Assembly (NCBI GenBank): GCA_049295575.1 | Contig: JBAQQX010000002.1 | Coordinates: forward strand, 372,001-436,000 | Length of the DNA stretch: 64,000 nt | Source: UBA6022 sp049295575 | Lineage (GTDB): Bacteria > Patescibacteriota > Saccharimonadia > Saccharimonadales > Saccharimonadaceae | Reading direction: 5' to 3' | Shown: piece after piece, positions 24,311-32,722 of the stretch | Numbering within the stretch: the first letter of the stretch is position 1 | How the letters are laid out: every line of letters starts with the position of its first letter | Position numbers and translations under genes: made by a program | The notes under the pieces: model-generated | Told to the model about the DNA's origin: nothing | Database searches by the model: none | Seen by the model: only the letters and a program-made list of their open reading frames with translations

Positions 24311-25861
24311 TTAAAGTTCATCTTTTTTATCATTTAGAAATGTCGTCCATTGCCTTACAAGTCGCAGGACAGTTTTTAATGGAAGTTCTATCACAGTATC
24401 CAGTATCAATGCAACGATGTTTATTTTCTTGTACTCCTCGGACAACCAGCGCCCCAAAACGATAAAGGGCATGTAGAGGAAGTCCCGTATCAGCTGAACG
24501 ACACCGACTTTAGCGGTCACAAGTTCAAGCTCACGGATTATACCCGTAAGCCTAAAGCCCAGGAAACTAGCCGTTGCAAGGAAAATGGTAAATAATACTA
24601 TTTGAACAAGATTGAATTCTAAGCTAATTAATCGGTTCAGTACAAGCCCAAACGCAAAAATAAACATCGCGGCATAAACAATACTAAAGGCTACGCTATA
24701 TTTAGTAGATCGATGTTTGCTAGAGATCTTTTTCGTCTCGTCACCATAGAGCGCATCGCTCATATAAACCACCATAGTCTCAGTGTTCACTTTACCAGGT
24801 ACCTTGATACTAACCCTCTGGATAAGAAGATAGACTATCGGAGCGAGCAAGTTTATGACAAGAGGCAAGATGATAATTGAACCAGTGACGGCAAGGTCAT
24901 ATGGAATTTCTATCAATATCCCAAGTAATGACTTAGTGATTAACAGGAATAGAATGCTCTTAACAAGTGCCTTGTTGAGTCGCTTACTCGCCTTTTTATA
25001 TTCTGCCTCTACAAACGATTGATAGGCTGAGACGAACTGGCCACTTTTCCCTAAAAGCTCAGATAGATTTTCTCGCTCTTCTACCATAGACCTAAATATT
25101 CTCAGTGGTGCGCCGTGTCGGTCTACGAGTCGAGATAGCTTATTTGTCAAGTCAGATGAAAATGATTCCGTAATATTATTATGGAAGTGCACATATGCTT
25201 GCATGTCATCATCTGAAAATTGATAGAGCTGCTGCAAATCGTAGCGCACTGTTGGCAGATCGGACTTCAGTAATGTTTTGTGGACAGCGATATAGAGGCA
25301 TGCATCATAACTCTCTTTACTGTCAGCAGCTTTGTACTTCTCCTCATCAATCACACTCCGATAATGCTGATATGCAAAATATTGATATATTTGAAGCTTT
25401 TTGTCATCGGCTATAATTGCTTCCACTTCTACAGATATGAGGTCGAGAGTCAATTCTTCCGCACCTGCCCGTGTCGTGTAAGGTTCCATGCGCCAGTAAT
25501 TTTCGTAATGCTTTGATAGCGATTGGGAAATTTTTGCTAAAGATGAATGTGGAATAGTGTCGTTTTCGATGTATCCTGCTTGAGTCAGTTCGACAATAAT
25601 TTCTTCCGCAAGATTCCTATCGAGAGTACCGCGCGAACGAAACGATACGTTGCGGACTAGAAAGCGGCGGATAGCACGCTGGCGGAGCAGATGCTCTTGT
25701 GTGTATTCAGCTGAATTACGTAGTTGTTCGTAAGCAGTGGCCACGATACGCCCTACATTGGCAACGTTTATAAGCTGCTTGTCCTTCTCGGAAGCGCTCC
25801 GCTCGACACTCACTAAACGGTCTTTTAACTCACGACCAATTGTGTTTAGGTTATTACCCAT
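24311..25861 (-). CDS. Membrane protein downstream of the MarR regulator, unknown
   Basis: A 516-residue protein. The first 290 residues are hydrophilic and largely helical, with coiled-coil-like stretches and many charged residues; then come four or five membrane helices (about 300-322, 330-352, 390-412, 416-445) and a C-terminal tail with further amphipathic helices. No transporter or enzyme motif recognised. Its ATG overlaps the MarR stop by eight bases, so the pair is one operon and the regulator probably controls it. Its place beside other efflux-regulator pairs suggests a stress or transport role, but this is positional inference. Confidence 0.55.
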   Translation of the reverse strand: MGNNLNTIGRELKDRLVSVERSASEKDKQLINVANVGRIVATAYEQLRNSAEYTQEHLLRQRAIRRFLVRNVSFRSRGTLDRNLAEEIIVELTQAGYIENDTIPHSSLAKISQSLSKHYENYWRMEPYTTRAGAEELTLDLISVEVEAIIADDKKLQIYQYFAYQHYRSVIDEEKYKAADSKESYDACLYIAVHKTLLKSDLPTVRYDLQQLYQFSDDDMQAYVHFHNNITESFSSDLTNKLSRLVDRHGAPLRIFRSMVEERENLSELLGKSGQFVSAYQSFVEAEYKKASKRLNKALVKSILFLLITKSLLGILIEIPYDLAVTGSIIILPLVINLLAPIVYLLIQRVSIKVPGKVNTETMVVYMSDALYGDETKKISSKHRSTKYSVAFSIVYAAMFIFAFGLVLNRLISLEFNLVQIVLFTIFLATASFLGFRLTGIIRELELVTAKVGVVQLIRDFLYMPFIVLGRWLSEEYKKINIVALILDTVIELPLKTVLRLVRQWTTFLNDKKDEL

Positions 25862-26306
25862 ATATTTCCTTATATTTTTCTGTGCTTATTTCAGTTTCTA
25901 AGCCAAACGCCATTTTGTTCATAAGTTTCAGCAACTGTACATGTTCTTTATCGGATAAATACTTCAAGGCGGTAGAAGCGCGTTCGTTATAAATCCCACT
26001 CAATATAGACACCTGCTGTCCGCCTAATTTAGTCAAGGTAAGATAGTGTACTCGTCTATCACTTTCACTCGCTACTCTCACTATAAATCCATCTTTTACT
26101 CCTCTATCAATTAGCTGGGTAGCTGTTGGATGCTTAATCAAAAATCTTCTCGCAACTTCAGAACCGGTAACGTTTGCATTTTCACTAATGAATTTTAACA
26201 AAAGCCACATTCTTGATGTCGCTCGATACTTTTGAGGTGTATCCGTTTCAAAAGCGCCCAGTAGCCGCACGACTCGTTCGAAAATAAGGAATAATTCGTA
26301 GTTCAT
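25854..26306 (-). CDS. MarR-family transcriptional regulator
   Basis: A 150-residue protein with the MarR layout: a dimerising N-terminal helix, the helix-turn-helix at about residues 45-80 (NVTGSEVARRFLIKHPTATQ, LIDRGVKDG), the wing with the family's D-R-R motif (SESDRRVHYLTLTKLG), and two C-terminal dimer helices. MarR proteins repress linked efflux or stress genes and let go on binding small phenolic or lipophilic molecules. Its -10 (TATACT) ends nine bases before the ATG, so the leader is only two or three bases. It overlaps the membrane-protein gene it probably regulates. Confidence 0.85.
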   Translation of the reverse strand: MNYELFLIFERVVRLLGAFETDTPQKYRATSRMWLLLKFISENANVTGSEVARRFLIKHPTATQLIDRGVKDGFIVRVASESDRRVHYLTLTKLGGQQVSILSGIYNERASTALKYLSDKEHVQLLKLMNKMAFGLETEISTEKYKEIYG

Positions 26307-26500
26307 AATTTACTTAGTATACCTAAATATTAACACTACTTACTACTTTTGTAAATATTAAACACGCGTGACGGTGGTTATATTCACATCTAACTGTTCT
26401 AGTAATTATGATTTTTCGCCCTATGTCTTCGCTCACTACAATAGAGGAAGTAATAGCCCTTATTAAGCAGGACATAACCTTCGCTAGGCCATCATGTCAG

Positions 26501-27133
26501 CTATTTTATTTTTATTCCAGCCTCGGCTGCAAAGTATGGGGCAAATCTCATGAGCTGGTCATAGCTAATGGCTGCGCCTTTTAGACTTGCGATGCCGTCA
26601 ATCATTTCGATGAGTGACTGAGATAAATCTACGTTCATCATTTTTGCAGAATGGAAACTGATCTTTGAAATCGTACAGTCTATAAATTTAACATTCTTAA
26701 CCGTCGCACTGTTAAAGTCAATGTCATCAAGCACACAATCTTGGAAGACTACCCCATCCATCTTTGAAAACCTAAAATTAACAATATCCAGTTTCGAATT
26801 GGAGAAAAGTACATTTTTTATTACGCTGTCTTGCAATTGAAGTCCACTGCATCTACTTCCATTGATCGTTACCGAACGCCAGTTGGAATTAGGAAATTTA
26901 CTGCCAGCCAAGTTTGTATTATTTATTTCACAGTTAGCTATATCGAATTTCTCCATATTCATTACAGACAAATCCGACTTATTAATGACACAGCCACTAA
27001 TACTAATGCCCTTTGCGGCAGCGCCCGTTCCAAACTGGTTCTCGATAAGCATTTCGTCTATATCGTCCTCGGCATCTAAGAGTCGCATCAGATCATCGGT
27101 AGGCGTAAGGGTGGTGGGAATTCGAGGTTTCAT
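26501..27133 (-). CDS. Pentapeptide-repeat protein
   Basis: A 210-residue protein. After a 40-residue polar N terminus, residues about 45-180 are tandem five-residue repeats with a central F/L/I/V (for instance CVINKSDLS, CEINNTNLAGSKF, SKLDIVNFRFSKM, CVLDDIDFNSA, CTISKISFHSAKM), which fold into a square right-handed helix. Some family members (Qnr, MfpA) mimic DNA and protect gyrase from quinolones, but most have no known role, and this one is not close enough to name. It has its own promoter (TATAAT ten bases before the ATG) and lies among efflux genes. Confidence 0.8.
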   Translation of the reverse strand: MKPRIPTTLTPTDDLMRLLDAEDDIDEMLIENQFGTGAAAKGISISGCVINKSDLSVMNMEKFDIANCEINNTNLAGSKFPNSNWRSVTINGSRCSGLQLQDSVIKNVLFSNSKLDIVNFRFSKMDGVVFQDCVLDDIDFNSATVKNVKFIDCTISKISFHSAKMMNVDLSQSLIEMIDGIASLKGAAISYDQLMRFAPYFAAEAGIKIK

Positions 27134-27288
27134 AAGTACTTTAATTATAGAGAAGATGACATAAAGTTGGTAGCGTTGACATTACCGGTGTGCCTGCTTT
27201 CACCTGCAAGGATACGTCTGAAGAATATAGCATCGGTGACACACAGCCATAGATTTGAGGTTTCAGTCCTAGCGTGGGCTATAAAAAA

Positions 27289-27317
27289 TCAGAACTGAAT
27301 TAACAGTTCTGACTTTA
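27289..27317 (-). terminator. Terminator after the AbrB gene
   Basis: TCAGAACTG-aattaa-CAGTTCTGA, perfect nine-base arms, flanked by AAAAAA, which is a T-run on the minus strand. A close relative lies at 30180-30201. Confidence 0.8.
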
Positions 27318-27318
27318 T

Positions 27319-27537
27319 TCATTCAATCTGTCCTGACATTTGTTCCACGATGCCTTCAAGAGAATCTTCTTTTAAAAGCACGATAGCTTCTCCGTGTGAC
27401 GAGCCTACTACATACATACGATCACCTGGCTGAATAACCAACTCCTTACGTGCATCAACAGGAATGACAATTTGCCCCTTACTGCCGACGATTGCTACTC
27501 CATAGAGCTTTTTATTATCTTGCATAGTCATTGTCAT
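27319..27537 (-). CDS. AbrB/SpoVT-type DNA-binding protein
   Basis: A 72-residue protein with the AbrB swapped-hairpin motif: GVAIVGSKGQIVIPVDARKEL followed by IQPGDRMYVVG, then an acidic tail. Such proteins bind DNA as dimers; small ones serve as transition-state regulators or antitoxins. No toxin gene is next to it, so the regulator role is favoured. It lies 47 bases downstream of the MFS gene on the same strand and ends at a good terminator, so it is probably the last gene of the TetR-MFS-AbrB operon. AAGGAG precedes the start; the ATG could be at 27537 or six bases later. Confidence 0.85.
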   Translation of the reverse strand: MTMTMQDNKKLYGVAIVGSKGQIVIPVDARKELVIQPGDRMYVVGSSHGEAIVLLKEDSLEGIVEQMSGQIE

Positions 27538-27584
27538 TATCTCCTTCTATCATTTCTTCGGCTAGGGATTTCTCAAATTTACCT

Positions 27585-29168
27585 TTAAATAATGTGGGAT
27601 GCGCCGTCTATCTCAAGTGACTCGGCAGGTGCATCACGCTCAATTCTTGTTGCAAGCGGCTTCTCTTTTACAAATGCCAGTACAATAACTGCAATAACAA
27701 CAAGGGGTGCAACGTACAGGAAGATAGGAGTGAGGGCATCATTGTACGCGCCAATAACGACATCGTGGATTGGCCCTGGTAAATTGTTCACTATGGCTGG
27801 CGTAAAAGAGTTTGTCGCGGTTCCTTCACCCGCACCAGCAACCGCAGGAAGACGCTCACTCATAAGGGTTGTGAGTCGATGAGCGAACAAACTTCCTACG
27901 ATAGCCGAGCCAACCGAAGCCCCCATCTGTCGGAAATAGTTGTTAGAAGCAGTAGCCGTACCTACTTTTGATAATGGGAATGAATTTTGTACTACTAATA
28001 CCAGTATCTGCATACTCATACCCAAGCCAATACCCATAACCGCCAAGTAAGCGCACAGATGCCATATAGCCATCGTAGGCTCCATTGTCGAAAGCAGGAG
28101 AAGTGAAACAACCACTATTGCTGTTCCTACGACAGGAAACCATTTATACCTGCCGGTTTTTGTCACTAACTGGCCGGTCGCGATAGAGCTTACGAGAAGC
28201 GCCGCCATCATCGGGATCATCAGAAATCCCGCTTCAGTTGCACCCACACCTGTTACCATTTGCAAATATGTAGGCATATAGGCAAGTGCTCCGAACATGG
28301 CAATTCCGATAATAAGGCCGCCGACTGTTGTCAAATTAAAGTTACGATCTTTGAACAATTCAAGTGGCATAATCGGTTCTTGTGCCCTTTTCTCAACTCG
28401 TACAAAGGCAATAGCCGCGATGACAGCAAGAGCAATTAACCCGAAAATTTGCGCAGACATCCATTCATACGTAGTGCCACCCCAGGTAGTAATAAGCACT
28501 ATTGAGCTGGATGCGAGTGCCAAAAGTCCCATGCCCGCATAATCGATTGAGGGCTTTTTATTCGTATTTTTCGGTAGTCGCAAGAAAAGAGCAGCCGACG
28601 CGATAGCAAGTAGACCAAGGGGTATATTTATCCAGAATGCCCAGCGCCATCCGATGCCTTCGGTAAACCATCCACCGAGCAAAGGACCTGCGACAGAAGA
28701 AAGCGCGAATACCCCACCCATGATACCCATGTATTTTCCACGCTCGCGAGCCGGCACCACATCGGCAATAATAGCTTGCGCTAAAATCATCAACCCACCA
28801 CCGCCGATACCTTGGATCGCCCGTCCAATGATTAGCCACGTCATATCTTGTGCAAGGCCACCTACGATAGACCCTGCAATAAATATAGATATTGCTCCCA
28901 GGAAAAGGCCCTTGCGCCCGATAAGGTCACCGAGCTTGCCATAGACAGGCAACATGATAGTTGACGCCAATATGTATGCTGTTGTCACCCAGAGCATATG
29001 CTCGACACCGTTAAGTTCGCCGACGATCGTTGGCAGAGCTGTACTAAAAATAGTCTGATCTAGTGACGATAACAGCATAGTTACCATCAAGCCAGCAAAG
29101 ATCAAAAGAATATGTTTCTTTCTTGCAGCTTCGCCATCTGCGTTCTTCTCACTTGATATTTTACTCAT
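27585..29168 (-). CDS. DHA2-family MFS drug exporter (14 helices)
   Basis: A 527-residue membrane protein with the EmrB/QacA layout of 14 helices. Motif D1 (LDQTIFSTALPTIVGEL), motif A (GKLGDLIGRKG) and motif C (GGVFALSSVAGPLLGGW) are all intact. DHA2 proteins expel lipophilic and cationic drugs using the proton gradient. The ATG lies inside the end of the TetR gene (eight-base overlap), so both are translated from one mRNA and the repressor probably controls the exporter. The C terminus is short and charged. Confidence 0.9.
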   Translation of the reverse strand: MSKISSEKNADGEAARKKHILLIFAGLMVTMLLSSLDQTIFSTALPTIVGELNGVEHMLWVTTAYILASTIMLPVYGKLGDLIGRKGLFLGAISIFIAGSIVGGLAQDMTWLIIGRAIQGIGGGGLMILAQAIIADVVPARERGKYMGIMGGVFALSSVAGPLLGGWFTEGIGWRWAFWINIPLGLLAIASAALFLRLPKNTNKKPSIDYAGMGLLALASSSIVLITTWGGTTYEWMSAQIFGLIALAVIAAIAFVRVEKRAQEPIMPLELFKDRNFNLTTVGGLIIGIAMFGALAYMPTYLQMVTGVGATEAGFLMIPMMAALLVSSIATGQLVTKTGRYKWFPVVGTAIVVVSLLLLSTMEPTMAIWHLCAYLAVMGIGLGMSMQILVLVVQNSFPLSKVGTATASNNYFRQMGASVGSAIVGSLFAHRLTTLMSERLPAVAGAGEGTATNSFTPAIVNNLPGPIHDVVIGAYNDALTPIFLYVAPLVVIAVIVLAFVKEKPLATRIERDAPAESLEIDGASHII

Positions 29169-29787
29169 GGATAATTTTTATCGCCTCTCTCGCAAGCATT
29201 GTTGCTCGCGGATAAATATTTTTATATGATTTTCTCTTATCAGCCGCAAGCCATTCCTTCGTCGCCGCTCTTACGGCACCAAAGCAAAGCATCATTATTA
29301 CATCCGACAGTTCTTTTTTAATCGGTTGTTTCGATAGAAAATGTACATTGAGAGAAGTATGTAGTCCAGTGCTTAAGTTGGCGCCTAACTTCGATATAAT
29401 TTCCATCTGACGCTCTAAAAGCTGTGGGCAGGTTCGCATTATTGCCGATCGCCGTCTCCTTAGATCTCCACTTGCGATACTCCCTTCGAACGTTTCAACT
29501 AGAACCCGAATAACAAATTCAATTACATCTTCGCCGCCCCTCATAGACATAGACTCGACGTCACTATGCTTTAAAAGATCAGTTTTAGAAAATCCAAGAA
29601 TAGCATCTTCTTTCGTGTCGTAATAGTTGAAAAAGGTACGCTTAGACACCTCAGCATTTTGGCTAATTGTATCGATGGTTGCGTTTGCTAGCCCTCTGTC
29701 TTCCACTAATTTGATTGCGGCTTGTTCTATAGCGCCACGAGTCTGGAGATGTTTCTTCTTTCTTAAACTAGCTATTTCATCGCTCAT
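29161..29787 (-). CDS. TetR-family transcriptional repressor
   Basis: A 208-residue protein. The N-terminal helix-turn-helix reads IEQAAIKLVEDRGLANATIDTI, then SQNAEVSKRTFFNYYDTKEDAIL, the classic TetR pattern. The remaining 150 residues are the helical ligand domain. I chose the ATG at 29787, because the longer form from 29829 would begin inside the double palindrome 29816-29845 that looks like the operator. It overlaps the exporter gene. A TetR protein of this kind typically represses the exporter until a drug binds. Confidence 0.9.
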   Translation of the reverse strand: MSDEIASLRKKKHLQTRGAIEQAAIKLVEDRGLANATIDTISQNAEVSKRTFFNYYDTKEDAILGFSKTDLLKHSDVESMSMRGGEDVIEFVIRVLVETFEGSIASGDLRRRRSAIMRTCPQLLERQMEIISKLGANLSTGLHTSLNVHFLSKQPIKKELSDVIMMLCFGAVRAATKEWLAADKRKSYKNIYPRATMLAREAIKIIHE

Positions 29788-29815
29788 AATAGTTACTATA
29801 CGCTTACATATATTT

Positions 29816-29845
29816 TTGCACAAGTGCAATATTGTACTTGTGCAA
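29816..29845. promoter_or_regulatory. Tandem palindromes, probable TetR operator
   Basis: TTGCAC-AA-GTGCAA (29816-29829) and TTGTAC-TT-GTGCAA (29832-29845, one mismatch), and together a larger ten-base-arm inverted repeat. They lie 29 bases upstream of the repressor ATG, where two TetR dimers could sit. Confidence 0.65.
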
Positions 29846-30179
29846 TTATTAAAATAGTACCGACTCGGTATAAAAACTTATAGAGTAAGTTGCTCCTTGA
29901 ACGCAACAAGAAAGGAGGGTTTTCGATCTGAGCTGAAAAGTTAACAAACTTAGCGGCGCAGAAGTGACAAGTCAACTTTCTAGCCTCTGTGTCTCCCATG
30001 CTCGCGAAGTGGCAATCATGTCTGTTGCAATAGGTACCAGATTCAAATCATCACAAATAGCTGGCAAGTTAAACTCGTTTCGTAACAAATAATTTCTACA
30101 TACAATCCTTTCTAATAATAAAAAAGCTAAGACAATTAGAAAAAATATTAGTTTCGATTCTATTCTGGGTATCAAAAAA

Positions 30180-30201
30180 CAGAACCCAATTAACAGTTCT
30201 G
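30180..30201. terminator. Second copy of the CAGAAC/GTTCTG hairpin
   Basis: AAAAAACAGAACCCAATTAA followed by CAGTTCTG resembles the 27289-27312 terminator in stem and loop but is weaker. No gene that would need it is visible beside it. The remainder of 29846-30571 contains no convincing gene. Confidence 0.4.
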
Positions 30202-30571
30202 ATTTCATCTATTATGCCTTGGCTCACAGTGATAGGTAAAGCTATGGCCGCGTTTAGGTCGATGTAGTATCCTCATGATCTAAGTAATACCAATGCAATA
30301 GGCTAGCCACTCCCTATACTCGGGTTGATTTCGAACAATGTCACAATCCTAGGGTTATTATGAAAGCAAAGAGCAAAAACTGGCATCTTTGGTGGTATAG
30401 AGCGTAGGTCATATTGATATGACATCGGGCATCATAATCTCGTCGCTAGTAGATCCCCGTCCTTAGTATGAAAATAAACTGTACCTTTTGTCATTTTGCA
30501 CAGAACTGAGTGGAGATATGTAAGAGGTTCCCCTCCCTCTGTCTTCTCATTATACGGGTGAACGAATCGCA

Positions 30572-30661
30572 TCAAGGTCGTTCGTCCCACTGGTAAACGT
30601 CACGGGGCGCTCCACCTTGACCCGTTTCGTTGCAGCCTCGTGCCTTCTCGCCAGAGAGGCA
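30572..30661 (+). promoter_or_regulatory. Structured leader of the DUF3768 gene
   Basis: TCAAGGT (30572-30578) pairs with ACCTTGA (30614-30620), enclosing CGtCCC/GGGgCG. A second hairpin, TGCCtTCTC-gcca-GAGAGGCA, covers 30641-30661. AAAGGAGGG and the ATG follow. This could be a cis-acting RNA element or transfer site. It matches no riboswitch class I can name. Confidence 0.4.
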
Positions 30662-30693
30662 GGAAGTCCTCTCATTAGGCAAAGGAGGGTCTT

Positions 30694-31026
30694 ATGGACA
30701 CCGAGCAAGCGCAAAACAAAATATCAGCAAGAATAGCCAACAGGAACGATGAGTTCCGCCGAGCGCGTACTGCGAGCTACATAGTGACACAAGGCGTTAT
30801 CATGCGCGTGGATTTATCGCGAGCAATTGACACGGTACGCTGCTTCGATAGTTTCAACGAAGACAACGATCCGTATGGAGAGCACGATTTCGGGCGAGTC
30901 GAATTAGACGGCGAGGTGCTGTTTTGGAAGATAGACTACTTTAACGAAGGGCTGTCAGGTTGGTGTGATCCGCTAAATCTAAACTGTCGCCGAGTTCTCA
31001 CGGTGATGTTAGCCGAGGAGTATTAG
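30694..31026 (+). CDS. DUF3768 protein
   Basis: A 110-residue soluble protein with the family's hallmark: an N-terminal helix (RNDEFRRART), a strand leading to ITQGV-like TQGVIM, then FDSFNEDNDPYGEHDFG, VLFWKIDYFN and the C-terminal RVLTVMLAEEY. The domain function is unknown; it is common on plasmids and conjugative elements, where it accompanies transfer or partition genes, which fits here. It stands alone with AAAGGAGGG before the ATG and a long structured leader. The high conservation of its acidic core is notable for so small a protein. Confidence 0.85.
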   Translation: MDTEQAQNKISARIANRNDEFRRARTASYIVTQGVIMRVDLSRAIDTVRCFDSFNEDNDPYGEHDFGRVELDGEVLFWKIDYFNEGLSGWCDPLNLNCRRVLTVMLAEEY

Positions 31027-31405
31027 CTTTTCGGTTTTTTCGTCCTGAGCATGACGATAAAAGGCTCTAGGAGAGTAGAGATTGGGCTATTATCTTTATT
31101 GGATCAGATGGGCGGGCGCACAACCATACTTCCCCCTTCACCTTCCACCTATAGGGGAGCTTCAGGCGTAAGAATGATTGCGGCAGGGATATGCGCGGCA
31201 TGCAATTAAAATTGATTATTGTATTGATTCGGAACGTACGCCCGGCTGGCCATAGCAGTCACAGTGTGACATGCTATCACCACCCGTCCGTAGTATCCGA
31301 GAATCGCCTGACGCTGAGATAATCATTACAGTCTCGCCTACGGCTAATCTGCAATCATTATCCCTGGACTAAGATAGGCATATGTCAGTATAGCTAACTG
31401 GTATT
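31027..31405. other. Gene-free stretch with a large inverted repeat
   Basis: A weak hairpin CGTC/GACG with flanking T-runs follows the DUF3768 gene (about 31035-31062). At 31252-31277 the arms ATAGCAGTCACA and TGTGAC(A)TGCTAT form a 12-base inverted repeat with one bulge. No gene is seen. This could be the operator, replication or transfer site used by the replication-relaxation protein next to it. Confidence 0.45.
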
Positions 31406-32188
31406 TTATGCAGCTAGCTGTTTTAGAGTATGAGAGTCGCCCGTAAATGACCAGATTGCGCTTATTGCTGGTATTCCTCGCAGCGCTCGCATGGTGGTCG
31501 TGCCAATCGAAAGCTCATCGGTATCGATGCCAGCACTTTCTAGTGAAGTGTTAGCAAACTCCAGGAAACGTCGCTCACTATTGCTGTCAGCAAAGATGAA
31601 TAGGAGAGCTGGATAGCGCCCTTTCGCCCAGCCGTCTTCGTCGAAGTGAGTTATATATTCAGCCAGCCGTTTTCTGACAAGAAACAGTTGAGTATCATAC
31701 GCCAACGTCAAGAAGTACTCCCTGTCGCCGCGTAGATACAGATCCGGCTTAGTCTCGGGAAAGTCGTCAAAATGAGCCACCTCCTGACGAGTGAATATTT
31801 CGAAGCGATCTTCGTAAGAATGTTTCAGATTATTATATACCTCTAACGTATCGACGGCGTGCTGCATAAAGACGTCAGTGACCGACCTATTCTTATAGTA
31901 GGAATGGAGCGTTACGGGATTAAAGCGCGGATCGGCCTTCAGGGCGGCCACACCTTTAGCTGCTAGGTAATAGATCGCGGGTTTACGATCTATTTTGTAA
32001 CTAACGTCAAACCTTCTATCGATGTAGTTTTCTTCTAGTAATATATCAAAGGTTCTTTGTAATGAATTGGATTTTAGGTTTTTGTAAGTAGTAAGCAATG
32101 GTATGGTTATGAATCGGAACTTGTAAAGAAGCATCAGGATATGAAGCTGTTTTTGATTAAGACTATAGCGTTTTCTCGTCTCTGCCAC
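31406..32188 (-). CDS. Replication-relaxation family protein
   Basis: A 260-residue protein. The N-terminal 85 residues form a winged helix (LNQKQLHILMLLYKFRFITIP, then LQRTFDILLEENYIDRRFDV, then PAIYYLAAKGVAALK), and the rest is a mixed domain (YLTLAYDTQLFLVRKRLAEYI, LLFIFADSNSERRFLEFA). This fits the replication-relaxation family, found on plasmids and integrative elements and thought to act at the origin or nick site. No relaxase is recognisable in the window, so this is the best candidate for the element's DNA-processing factor. Its promoter faces that of the RHH gene across a palindrome. Confidence 0.75.
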   Translation of the reverse strand: MAETRKRYSLNQKQLHILMLLYKFRFITIPLLTTYKNLKSNSLQRTFDILLEENYIDRRFDVSYKIDRKPAIYYLAAKGVAALKADPRFNPVTLHSYYKNRSVTDVFMQHAVDTLEVYNNLKHSYEDRFEIFTRQEVAHFDDFPETKPDLYLRGDREYFLTLAYDTQLFLVRKRLAEYITHFDEDGWAKGRYPALLFIFADSNSERRFLEFANTSLESAGIDTDELSIGTTTMRALRGIPAISAIWSFTGDSHTLKQLAA

Positions 32189-32328
32189 TCTCGTTGTTTT
32201 CTCCTATATAGTATATATAAAAGAGGGAGAGTAAAAAAGCAATACTACCCCTGTTACTATTTGATTGATTGTACTTAATGCAAGAAGTATATTTTAATGC
32301 CATAAATTAGCATAAATGTATTGTATAT

Positions 32329-32348
32329 TTGTACTACAAGTAGTACAA
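32329..32348. promoter_or_regulatory. Perfect palindrome between divergent genes
   Basis: Arms TTGTACTAC and GTAGTACAA with an AA centre lie between the replication-relaxation gene and the RHH-like gene, a typical place for a shared operator. Confidence 0.6.
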
Positions 32349-32446
32349 TTTGATTATAGAAGATAGCACCTTAACAAGTCGGTTACACGAAGGGAAAATG
32401 GAGGGTATATGAGAAGGAACGGAAACTATTGTATAATAAACGTAAT

Positions 32447-32647
32447 ATGGCAATTCGACCAAAAATGCAGATAGACATCTCGACCAAAGCCAAGGCTCGT
32501 GCTAAGGCTGTTGCCGCTGAACGTGAAATGACGCTTAGTGAGCTTGTCTTAACTGCTCTTACTAAGATTGGCGACACGAAGCTCGCTAATCTCATCAAAG
32601 AGGAGCTAGACAACAAGGCCGGTCGAGGACGACCAGCAAGCAAATAA
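32447..32647 (+). CDS. Ribbon-helix-helix-like small DNA-binding protein
   Basis: A 66-residue protein. KMQIDISTKAKARAKAVAA is a beta strand followed by a helix, then a turn (EREMTLSELVLTAL) and a second helix: the ribbon-helix-helix pattern of Arc/CopG-type repressors. The basic C terminus (AGRGRPASK) may touch DNA. The -10 TATAAT (32432-32437) lies nine bases before the ATG at 32447, giving almost no leader; the earlier ATG at 32429 lies upstream of the expected transcript. It probably binds the palindrome 32329-32348 and represses itself and the divergent gene. Confidence 0.6.
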   Translation: MAIRPKMQIDISTKAKARAKAVAAEREMTLSELVLTALTKIGDTKLANLIKEELDNKAGRGRPASK

Positions 32648-32675
32648 CCCGAACTAATAGCCGACACGTTAAGCG

Positions 32676-32708
32676 CCAGCCGTAAGGAAACTTACGCTGG
32701 TATTTTTC
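32676..32708 (+). terminator. Terminator after the RHH gene
   Basis: CCAGCCGTAAG-gaaa-CTTACGCTGG followed by TATTTTT. It separates the RHH gene from the recombinase unit. Confidence 0.8.
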
Positions 32709-32722
32709 ATACGGAGGGTAAT

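Noticed and set aside
29972..30208. Open frame of 78 codons with hydrophobic start on the minus strand
   Set aside because: It starts within a hairpin and lacks a promoter or ribosome site; the amino acids are what A/T-rich intergenic DNA gives by chance.
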